A DNA stretch of 5,856 bases, taken from assembly GCA_003161495.1 (NCBI GenBank), contig PMOP01000360.1, positions 1,440 to 7,295 on the forward strand. Reading direction: 5' to 3'. Source of the stretch: Acidobacteriota bacterium. GTDB taxonomy: Bacteria > Acidobacteriota > Terriglobia > Acidiferrales > UBA7541. The notes under the pieces are model-generated. The model searched no databases and was not told the origin of the DNA. It was given only the letters and a program-made list of their open reading frames with translations. Positions 1 to 5,614 of this stretch are shown here, one piece after another. The number at the start of each line of letters is the position of its first letter. Positions within the stretch are counted from its first letter, which is position 1. Made by a program: the position numbers and the translations under genes.

Positions 1-20
1 ATTGATCTCGCCGACGCCAG

Positions 21-95
21 GTAGCGCCGGCATCTTGCCGGCATTCTGGAAGCCCGTGAAGAATTGGAGGATTTCCGGCGGGACGCCGGCGCTAC
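21..95. repeat. Paired GTAG-framed palindromic repeat (REPIN-like), family A
   Basis: The outer ends read GTAG (21-24) and CTAC (92-95). The left arm (21-41) and the reverse complement of the right arm (75-95) agree at 18 of 21 positions. The three differences are all transitions, and two of them would still give G-U pairs in RNA. Each arm is itself a small hairpin: GCCGGC, a 5-base loop (ATCTT on the left, GTCCC on the inverted right arm), then GCCGG(C). A 33-base spacer separates the arms. A conserved 5' GTAG plus a short palindrome, in inverted pairs, is the known form of REP sequences mobilised by REP-associated tyrosine transposases (RAYT). No transposase is present here, so this would be a non-autonomous copy. 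Membership of a genome-wide family is inferred. Confidence 0.7.
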
Positions 96-159
96 AAAAC
101 CATTTCACGCTTCAGTGGGAACAATCTGGAAATAAAGTACTGACTTCGCAAGCGCGAAT

Positions 160-188
160 TTGCCGAATGCTGCTGCGTCGGATAGAAT
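160..188 (+). promoter_or_regulatory. Putative sigma70-type promoter of the uvrD/pcrA gene
   Basis: The -35-like TTGCCG (160-165, 4 of 6 consensus bases) is separated by exactly 17 bases from the -10-like TAGAAT (183-188, 5 of 6). Transcription would start near 195, giving a leader of about 24 bases before the ATG at 219. No Shine-Dalgarno sequence is visible in that leader, which is pyrimidine-rich just before the ATG. A small inverted repeat, TTCGC-AAGC-GCGAA (145-158), lies directly upstream of the -35 and could be an operator, but this is speculative. Confidence 0.45.
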
Positions 189-218
189 GTTACTTCCGAA
201 ACGGTCCCGCCTCCCAAC

Positions 219-2480
219 ATGATACTCCTTGACGAACTGAATTCCGGGCAGCACGAAGCAGCGACCACCATTGAAGGTCCCGTGCTGATTCTCGCCGGTG
301 CGGGCACCGGAAAAACGCGCGCCATTACCTACCGGATCGCGCACCTGATCGAGAAGGGCGTGCCCGGCCATGCAATCCTCGCCGTGACGTTCACGAACAA
401 AGCGGCGGCGCAAATGAAAGAGCGCGTCCGCGACCTTCTTGTACGCCAGGGAAAAGCGTATGACGATCCGTGGATTGGAACTTTTCACGCGTTTTCCGCG
501 TGGATGCTGCGCCGTGAAGCGAAACGCCTGGGCCTGCCTCGCGATTTCAAAATTTTTGACGCCGACGATCAAGTCGCGGCCGTGAAACTCGCGCTCGAAC
601 ACTTGAACATCAAGGATCCCGGAGAAAAAATTCGCGGTCTGCTGGAACGCATCAGCTTCGCGAAAAATCACGCGCAAACTCCCGCGCAAGTCGCCACGGA
701 TGCCGCCAAACGCAGCGACCCGCTGGGAATTACTGCTTCAAAGGTGTACGGGGAATACGAAAACATTCTGCGCAAGGCCGGCGCGCTCGATTTTGACGAT
801 CTTCTGCTGCGCGCCGTCCAGGTGCTGCGGGAATTTCCGGAAGCGCGCGCCAACTGGCAGACGCGTTTCCGCTACATCCACGTCGACGAATATCAGGATA
901 CCAACCGCGTGCAGTATGACCTGCTGCGGCTCCTTGTAAACGAATCGCGCAACTTGTGCGTCGTCGGAGACGAGGACCAATCCATCTACCGATGGCGCGG
1001 CGCCGACATCGGCAACATTCTCCGCTTTGAAGAGGATTATCCCGGCGCGCGCGTCGTTCGTCTGGAAGAAAATTACCGCTCCACGCAGAAAATTCTCGAC
1101 GCCGCAGCGGGTGTGGTCTCCAATAATCGCCGGCGTCTCGGAAAGAATCTCAAGGCCACGCGTTCCCCGGGAAACAATCTGGCGTTTTTTGAAGGGCGGG
1201 ACTCCAAAGCTGAGGCGGAATACGTTGCCGACGCCATCCGCATCCTTCACGGCGATGACCCCGCCGTCCACATTGCCGTTCTCTACCGCACGAACGCGCA
1301 GTCGCGCTCCTTTGAAGAGGCCCTGCGCGCACGCGGCATGCGCTACCGCATGCTCGGAGGCTTTTCTTTTTACCAGCGCGCCGAGGTAAAGGACGCGCTG
1401 GCCTACGCGCGCCTGGCGATTTTTCCGGACGACGATATCGCTCTGCTGCGCGTGATCAATACGCCTCCACGCGGCATTGGAAAAACATCCATCGATTCCA
1501 TTTCCGCCGTTGCGCGTGAGCAAGATATTTCTCTGTGGGCGGCCATCGGGAAAATGCTCGAACCTTCAGCTCCGGGCCGCTCTCTTGCCCCGCTCCGCGA
1601 TTTTCGGACTTTGATTGAAGGCTTGCAGCAGGAAGTTTCCACTTCCTCGCCCGCGGAATTCCTGCAGTCTATCCTGGCGCGCAGCGGATATCTCGACATG
1701 CTGGCGCAACGCGATTCCGTCGAGGACACAGCGCGCGCCGACAACCTGCGCGAACTCGTCAACGCCATGGCCGAGGGCGCCGAACGCGGCGAAACGCTTA
1801 CCGATTTTCTCGACCACGCCGCACTCGTCAGCGATGCCGACAATTTTGACGAAGACGCGCTGATCACGCTCATGACTCTGCACAGCGCCAAGGGCCTGGA
1901 ATTCGATCACGTGTTCCTGACCGGCATGGAGGAAGGCATCTTCCCGCATAGCCGCTCGCAAAATGACAATGAAGAGCTCGAGGAAGAACGCCGCCTGTGC
2001 TACGTCGGAATGACGCGCGCCAAGCAAACGCTCACCGTGACGCGCGCCGTGTATCGCCGTATGTACGGCTCCGAGCGACTCACCGGCTCCATGCCGTCCC
2101 GCTTTCTCCAGGAAATTCCCGCGGAGCTGATCGATACAGCGGCCGGTTCGCTCGCCGAAGCCGGCGAAACACGCCGTTACGAGCCCGACCCTGAGTACTC
2201 CTACAGCGAAGAGGAATTTTCGCGCCGCGTGAAACGCATCGCTTCTCCTTCGCGCGCGGTGAACGATGCACCGAGCCGTCCGCGGTCGAGCGCTACTCCG
2301 CGTCTCGGCAAGCAAAATGCAAATCCGCTCATCGGCCAGCGCGTGCGGCACGCCACTTATGGCACCGGGACCATCGTCGCCGTCGAAGGCGAAGAGCCGG
2401 AACGCAAGTTCACCATACGTTTCTCCGATCATGGCACAAAAAAACTCATGGAGCTGTACGCCAATCTGACTTGGGCGTGA
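219..2480 (+). CDS. pcrA: ATP-dependent DNA helicase, UvrD/PcrA type (superfamily 1)
   Basis: A 3'-5' DNA helicase/translocase for nucleotide excision repair, mismatch repair, clearing of replication obstacles and RNA polymerase handling in the cytoplasm. At 753 residues it is full length for the family. All motifs are visible: Q motif LNSGQ (7-11), Walker A GAGTGKT (27-33), Ia AVTFTNKAA (55-63), Ib GTFHAF (87-92), Walker B VDEYQDTN (222-229), III VVGDEDQSIYRWRGA (248-262), IV LEENYRST (282-289), V TLHSAKGLEFDHVFL (553-567) and VI RRLCYVGMTRA (591-601). A charged, low-complexity linker (about 640-700) leads to a C-terminal Tudor-like domain (about 705-750, GQRVRHATYGTGTI), as in PcrA and UvrD, where it contacts RNA polymerase. 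The ATG at 219 places the Q motif at the usual distance from the N terminus. A palindromic repeat begins one base after the stop. The UvrD versus PcrA name is a convention; the family call is firm, and Rep is less likely because of the C-terminal domain. Confidence 0.97.
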   Translation: MILLDELNSGQHEAATTIEGPVLILAGAGTGKTRAITYRIAHLIEKGVPGHAILAVTFTNKAAAQMKERVRDLLVRQGKAYDDPWIGTFHAFSAWMLRREAKRLGLPRDFKIFDADDQVAAVKLALEHLNIKDPGEKIRGLLERISFAKNHAQTPAQVATDAAKRSDPLGITASKVYGEYENILRKAGALDFDDLLLRAVQVLREFPEARANWQTRFRYIHVDEYQDTNRVQYDLLRLLVNESRNLCVVGDEDQSIYRWRGADIGNILRFEEDYPGARVVRLEENYRSTQKILDAAAGVVSNNRRRLGKNLKATRSPGNNLAFFEGRDSKAEAEYVADAIRILHGDDPAVHIAVLYRTNAQSRSFEEALRARGMRYRMLGGFSFYQRAEVKDALAYARLAIFPDDDIALLRVINTPPRGIGKTSIDSISAVAREQDISLWAAIGKMLEPSAPGRSLAPLRDFRTLIEGLQQEVSTSSPAEFLQSILARSGYLDMLAQRDSVEDTARADNLRELVNAMAEGAERGETLTDFLDHAALVSDADNFDEDALITLMTLHSAKGLEFDHVFLTGMEEGIFPHSRSQNDNEELEEERRLCYVGMTRAKQTLTVTRAVYRRMYGSERLTGSMPSRFLQEIPAELIDTAAGSLAEAGETRRYEPDPEYSYSEEEFSRRVKRIASPSRAVNDAPSRPRSSATPRLGKQNANPLIGQRVRHATYGTGTIVAVEGEEPERKFTIRFSDHGTKKLMELYANLTWA

Positions 2481-2481
2481 A

Positions 2482-2557
2482 GTAGGATGGGCTTCAGCCT
2501 GTCGGTTTTTGCGCGGCGGGACTAAATGCAAAACCGACAGGCTGAAGCCCGTCCTAC
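2482..2557. repeat. Long inverted repeat (REPIN-like), family B, just after the helicase stop codon
   Basis: The left arm (2482-2512) and right arm (2528-2557) are reverse complements over about 30 bases, apart from a single-base length difference in an A/T run and one transition that still permits a G-U pair. The loop is 15 bases (2513-2527). The ends are GTAG and CTAC, and each arm has its own internal mini-hairpin around GGCTTCAGCC. The sequence is unrelated to the family A repeat at 21-95 except for these ends and a shared CGGCGGGAC string (76-84 and 2514-2522). As RNA it would fold into a very stable hairpin able to protect the 3' end of the helicase mRNA. It lacks the following U-run of a classical intrinsic terminator (only CTTTG follows). 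Confidence 0.85.
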
Positions 2558-2571
2558 TTTGACGCCACCTG

Positions 2572-2600
2572 TTGCAGACCTGCCCGCCTCCATGTAGAGT
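2572..2600 (+). promoter_or_regulatory. Possible promoter for the permease-deaminase-purS cluster
   Basis: TTGCAG (2572-2577) and TAGAGT (2595-2600) are spaced by 17 bases and match consensus at 3 and 4 positions. Transcription would start near 2607, leaving a leader of about 32 bases before the GTG at 2639. A better -35 word, TTGACG (2559-2564), lies upstream but has no -10 at a workable distance. The location, after the palindrome and before the first gene of the cluster, is what makes this candidate worth listing. Confidence 0.3.
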
Positions 2601-2638
2601 CTCTGCGACTGTCATCACTCTCGTGGGGATGGTGCCGA

Positions 2639-4189
2639 GTGGGTTCAGATCTTTTCCGTGTCAAAAATATCGACCAGTTGATTTCCGATTCTGAGGAACC
2701 CGAACGCCGGCTGAAAAAATCTCTGGGCTGGCTGAGCCTGACGTCTCTCGGCATCGGCGCGGTCATCGGTTCAGGAATCTTCACCGTTGTGGGAACAGCG
2801 ATCGCCGGACAAAAGCTTCAGGTATCCTCGATCCTCAACGCTCCCCTGCTCGAATATCTGATTTACAGAACTCCATCGTTCGGCAGGCCAGGCGCGGGCC
2901 CGGCCATCGCAATTTCCTTCATGCTTGTGGCCGTCGTGTGCGGCTTTGCAGCGCTGTGTTATGCCGAGCTGGCCGCGATGATTCCGATCGCCGGGAGCGC
3001 GTATACATACACGTACGCCACGATGGGCGAGCTGATCGCGTGGATCATTGGCTGGGACCTTATTCTCGAATACGCCGTCAGCAACATGGCCGTGAGCGTC
3101 GGCTTCTCGGCGCACGTGGTCGGATTGCTGGATTGGTTTGGCGTCCATCCAAATCCGCGCTGGATTTCACCCGCGTATTTGCCCAGCGGGCTGACCGATT
3201 TTTCTGGAAACGAGCTCTTGCCGCCGGGCTGGCATTTCGGATTTAACTGGCCCGCGTTTCTGATCGTCATGCTGCTCACCGTGATTCTGGTGCGAGGCAT
3301 TCGCGAGTCCGCCGAAACGAACAATGTGATGGTGCTGCTCAAAATCGTGGCCATCCTTGTTTTCGTCGGGTTCGGCGCACGGCTTATTCATCCGTCGAAT
3401 TGGCATCCCTACGCGCCCAACGGCTGGCCGGGAATTTTGACGGGCGGCTCCATCATTTTTTTCACCTACATCGGATTCGATTCGGTTTCTACGGCTGCCG
3501 AGGAAACCAAAAATCCTCAGCGCGATCTGCCCATCGGAATTATCGCCACGCTGGTGATTTGCACGATTCTGTACATCGCCGTCGTCGTGGTGCTCACTGG
3601 CCTCGTTCCCTGGCAGACGCTGCTGGATGACGCGGCTCCCGTCGTGAATACTTTGAAGCGTCTCGGCCTCAATAATATTCGCCTGATCGTTCTCCTCGGC
3701 GCGCTCCTGGGAATGATTTCATCCCTGCTCGTTTTTCAACTGGGCCAGGCACGCGTTTGGTTCGCCATGTCGCGCGACGGCCTCCTGCCGCGAATCTTCA
3801 GCCGGGTCCACATCATTTATCGCACTCCTGATTTCTCCACCTGGGTCGCCGGATTTGTCGTCGGCATTCCCGCGGGATTGCTGGACATCGGAACGCTCGC
3901 GGATCTTTCCAACATCGGGACGCTGTTCGCATTCGCGCTGGTCGCTGGCGGCGTACTGATTCTCCGCTACCGTGATCCGGGCAGATACCGCGCCTTTCGC
4001 GCTCCCGGCGGGGCTTTCGCGCCTATCATGACCATTTTAACTTGTCTCTTGCTGATGGCCGGATTGCCGATCATGAATTGGATTCGTTTCTTTGTCTGGA
4101 TGGCCATCGGTCTTGCGATCTTCTTTTCCTATAGCCGAAAACGCAGCACCCTGGGGACGTCACCGTCACCAGGAGTTTCGGTAAAATAA
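2639..4189 (+). CDS. APC-superfamily permease, cationic amino acid transporter (CAT) type
   Basis: A 516-residue inner-membrane secondary transporter, probably an amino acid/proton symporter. The cytoplasmic N terminus LFRVKNIDQL...EEPERRLKKSLG is typical of the CAT/YfnA-like group, followed by TM1 with the substrate-binding unwound motif GIGAVIGSGIF (38-48). The FAALCYAELAAMIPIAGSAYTY signature spans about 103-124 (TM2 end to TM3), GWDLILEYAVSNMAVSVGFS about 138-157, and TM6 with FFTYIGFDSVSTAAEET about 274-290. About 12 hydrophobic segments are seen by eye, ending near residue 498 with a short basic tail. GTG is chosen as start because it sits 9 bases after GGGGA (2625-2629) and begins just before the conserved N-terminal stretch. 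An unusual insert of about 29 residues (58-86) lies between TM1 and TM2. The stop overlaps the deaminase ATG by one base, indicating co-translation. The substrate cannot be read from sequence; transport of a purine or nucleoside is a less likely alternative. Confidence 0.9.
   Translation: MGSDLFRVKNIDQLISDSEEPERRLKKSLGWLSLTSLGIGAVIGSGIFTVVGTAIAGQKLQVSSILNAPLLEYLIYRTPSFGRPGAGPAIAISFMLVAVVCGFAALCYAELAAMIPIAGSAYTYTYATMGELIAWIIGWDLILEYAVSNMAVSVGFSAHVVGLLDWFGVHPNPRWISPAYLPSGLTDFSGNELLPPGWHFGFNWPAFLIVMLLTVILVRGIRESAETNNVMVLLKIVAILVFVGFGARLIHPSNWHPYAPNGWPGILTGGSIIFFTYIGFDSVSTAAEETKNPQRDLPIGIIATLVICTILYIAVVVVLTGLVPWQTLLDDAAPVVNTLKRLGLNNIRLIVLLGALLGMISSLLVFQLGQARVWFAMSRDGLLPRIFSRVHIIYRTPDFSTWVAGFVVGIPAGLLDIGTLADLSNIGTLFAFALVAGGVLILRYRDPGRYRAFRAPGGAFAPIMTILTCLLLMAGLPIMNWIRFFVWMAIGLAIFFSYSRKRSTLGTSPSPGVSVK
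4171..4175 (+). promoter_or_regulatory. Ribosome binding site of the deaminase gene, inside the permease 3' end
   Basis: AGGAG lies 13 bases before the ATG at 4189. This is longer than the usual 5-9 bases, so initiation probably relies partly on ribosomes finishing the permease at the overlapping TAATG (4187-4191). Confidence 0.5.
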
Positions 4190-5220
4190 TGAAATCCATT
4201 CCCGAAAACGTTTTCGTCGCCATGCCCAAGGCCGAATTGCACGTTCATCTGGAAGGTTCCATCGCGCCGTCCACTTTGGTGGAATTGGCGGCGCGTCACG
4301 GGGTCACCCTCACTCCCGAGGAAACCGCCCCGCGTTATGCCCCGGGCACGTTCGCCCAATTCATCGAAAATTTTATCTGGATCACTTCGTTCCTTAGAGG
4401 CCCCAAAGATTACGCATTGATTGCGCGGCGATTTGCTGAATCCTTGCAGCGGCAAAACGTTCTTTACGCCGAGGTCACGCTTTCTATCGGCGTGATGTTT
4501 CGCCGCAATCAGGATCCGGCCGCCAACTTCGCAGCGCTGCGTGATGCCGCGGCGGAGGTTCCCGGCGTTCAACTGAAATATATTTTCGATGCCGTCAGAC
4601 AATGGGGCGCCGCGCCAGCGATGGATGTCGCGCGGATCGCGGTTGAGCTGCGCTCTCCGGACATCATCGCCTACGGGATTGGCGGCGATGAACTTGGTCT
4701 CCCCACGATTGACTTGCGTCCCGTATATGAATTTGTGGCCGCCCAGGGCATGCACCGGCTGATCCACGCCGGAGAAATCGGCGGGCCGGAAATTGTCCGC
4801 GAGTCCATAGAACTGCTGGACGTGGAGCGCATCGGCCATGGCATCGGCGTGATGCGCGATGAGCGCACGATGGACTTCGTTGCCGCCCGAAATATTCCTC
4901 TGGAAGTCTGCCCGACGAGCAACCTTCGCACCGGCGCTTTAGCTCGCCAAATTGGACGCCCGACTGCAGGATACGACCAACACCCGCTTCCTTCTTTTTT
5001 CCGCCGCGGGCTGCCCGTAACGCTATCGAGCGACGACCCATCCATGTTTGAGACCACGGTGAGCGATGAATACCGCCACGCGCATCAAATGGGACTCACG
5101 TCGAGAGAAATCGTTCAGCTCGCAGAGGCGAGCTTCCTGCATTCCTTCCTGGGCCCCACAGAAAAGCGCGCCATGCTGGATAAATTTCATTCCGGCATTG
5201 CGGCCCTGGGCTTGGTATAA
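4189..5220 (+). CDS. add: Adenosine deaminase family protein (substrate uncertain)
   Basis: A zinc-dependent (beta/alpha)8-barrel aminohydrolase that removes the 6-amino group of a purine ring; cytoplasmic. The 343 residues fit the family length. The active site is complete: PKAELHVHLEGS (13-24) with zinc ligands H18 and H20, HAGE (193-196) with zinc ligand H193 and catalytic E196, RIGHGIG with H217, CPTSN, and SSDDPSMF with zinc ligand D282 and D283. Family knowledge says classical adenosine deaminases have HxHLDG, the Asp contacting the ribose 5'-OH; here this is Glu (E22). The segment IAYGIGGDELG (about 159-169) also resembles the GLGGPEIG form that I recall from aminodeoxyfutalosine deaminases more than the DLAGDE of classical enzymes. 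Adenosine, adenine or 6-aminodeoxyfutalosine are therefore all possible substrates, and the symbol add is provisional. The ATG overlaps the permease stop, and the TAA stop (5218-5220) overlaps an ATG in the purS frame, so the gene is the middle member of a coupled cluster. Confidence 0.9.
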   Translation: MKSIPENVFVAMPKAELHVHLEGSIAPSTLVELAARHGVTLTPEETAPRYAPGTFAQFIENFIWITSFLRGPKDYALIARRFAESLQRQNVLYAEVTLSIGVMFRRNQDPAANFAALRDAAAEVPGVQLKYIFDAVRQWGAAPAMDVARIAVELRSPDIIAYGIGGDELGLPTIDLRPVYEFVAAQGMHRLIHAGEIGGPEIVRESIELLDVERIGHGIGVMRDERTMDFVAARNIPLEVCPTSNLRTGALARQIGRPTAGYDQHPLPSFFRRGLPVTLSSDDPSMFETTVSDEYRHAHQMGLTSREIVQLAEASFLHSFLGPTEKRAMLDKFHSGIAALGLV

Positions 5221-5221
5221 T
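5213..5221 (+). promoter_or_regulatory. Extended -10 promoter element directly before purS
   Basis: TGGTATAAT is an exact match to the extended -10 consensus TGnTATAAT. Seven bases separate it from the ATG at 5229, so transcription would start at 5228-5229 and give a leaderless or nearly leaderless purS mRNA. No good -35 is present (CCGGCA at 5192-5197 matches 3 of 6), but extended -10 promoters can work without one. Part of the element is the coding end and stop of the upstream gene, so chance occurrence is possible. Confidence 0.4.
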
Positions 5222-5228
5222 GCGCGCC

Positions 5229-5471
5229 ATGAAAGCACATGTATGGGTCATGCCGAAACGCACGGTCCTCGATCCCCAAGGCCAAGCGATCCAGCATGCC
5301 CTTTCCTCTCTAGGATTTAGCGAGGTTCAGGACGTTCGCCAGGGGAAATTTTTTGTGCTCGATTTGAACGGTGTGGCCCGCGCCGCCGCCGAAAAGCAGG
5401 TGGAGCGCATGGCCAAGGAAATTCTGGCGAATCCTGTAATCGAGGAATTTCGCTACGAGATCGTGGAATAG
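5229..5471 (+). CDS. purS: Phosphoribosylformylglycinamidine synthase, subunit PurS
   Basis: The small subunit of the three-part FGAM synthase (PurL, PurQ, PurS), which converts FGAR, glutamine and ATP to FGAM in de novo purine synthesis. PurS dimers bridge the PurL synthetase and the PurQ glutaminase so that ammonia can pass between them. From the ATG at 5229 the protein is 80 residues, the usual family length, and starts MKAHVWVMPK in line with the common MKA start. Family marks are LDPQG (14-18), the GF...VRQGK stretch (29-40), and LANPVIEEF (66-74) near the C terminus. An alternative in-frame ATG at 5220 would add MRA and overlap the deaminase stop as TAATG, giving 83 residues. Neither start has a clear Shine-Dalgarno sequence: the first fits coupling, the second fits homology and the extended -10 element. 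purL and purQ are not in the window; the next gene is glmS. Confidence 0.93.
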   Translation: MKAHVWVMPKRTVLDPQGQAIQHALSSLGFSEVQDVRQGKFFVLDLNGVARAAAEKQVERMAKEILANPVIEEFRYEIVE

Positions 5472-5614
5472 GCCTGTTTTTCCGGAAATCGGCACCCGCC
5501 GTTCGCTTCAGGAAATACCGCATCTCGCTGATCCAAATCCAGTATTTCCATATGTTACTCTTGTAATGCGGGCATCCATGTCTGTCGCCCAGCTAATCAG
5601 CCGGAGATAATCCT
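5472..5614 (+). other. purS-glmS intergenic region with a possible short leader ORF
   Basis: No convincing hairpin terminator and no full promoter are seen. TGTAAT (5562-5567) is a fair -10 word (5 of 6), but nothing like TTGACA sits 16-18 bases upstream. A 14-codon frame (ATG 5566, or 10 codons from ATG 5578, to TAA 5608-5610) ends four bases before the glmS GTG, and the glmS Shine-Dalgarno lies inside its last codons. Nothing supports its translation beyond position. Confidence 0.3.
5603..5606 (+). promoter_or_regulatory. Ribosome binding site that fixes the GTG start of glmS
   Basis: GGAG lies 8 bases before GTG 5615, ideal spacing. The GTG is followed directly by TGC, the codon for the catalytic N-terminal cysteine, so both signals agree on this start. 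Confidence 0.75.

Noticed and set aside
2..232. A 76-codon + strand frame at the window start
   Set aside because: It crosses the palindromic repeat and the helicase promoter; its apparent protein is simply translated repeat.
738..1523. A 261-codon minus-strand open frame
   Set aside because: It is fully opposite helicase motifs II-IV, whose + strand reading is unambiguous; no family resemblance in the minus translation.
2482..2565. The long hairpin as a standard Rho-independent terminator
   Set aside because: The stem is far longer than usual, the loop is 15 bases, and only CTTTG follows instead of a U-run; the repeat-element reading fits better.
1566..2618. A 350-codon open frame on the minus strand
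   Set aside because: It lies antisense to the helicase C-terminal half, runs through the palindromic repeat, shows no recognisable domain, and is the kind of long shadow frame expected opposite GC-rich coding sequence.
4182..4187. TAAAAT before the deaminase as a -10 for a leaderless transcript
   Set aside because: The predicted start would fall inside the gene after its ATG, and no -35 or TGn extension is present.
4129..4839. A 236-codon minus-strand frame over the permease/deaminase junction
   Set aside because: It is antisense to the zinc-binding motifs of the deaminase and has no recognisable product.
5472..5614. A glmS ribozyme in the glmS leader
   Set aside because: The leader is only 143 bases and I see none of the nested helices of the known ribozyme; the ribozyme is mainly known from Firmicutes.
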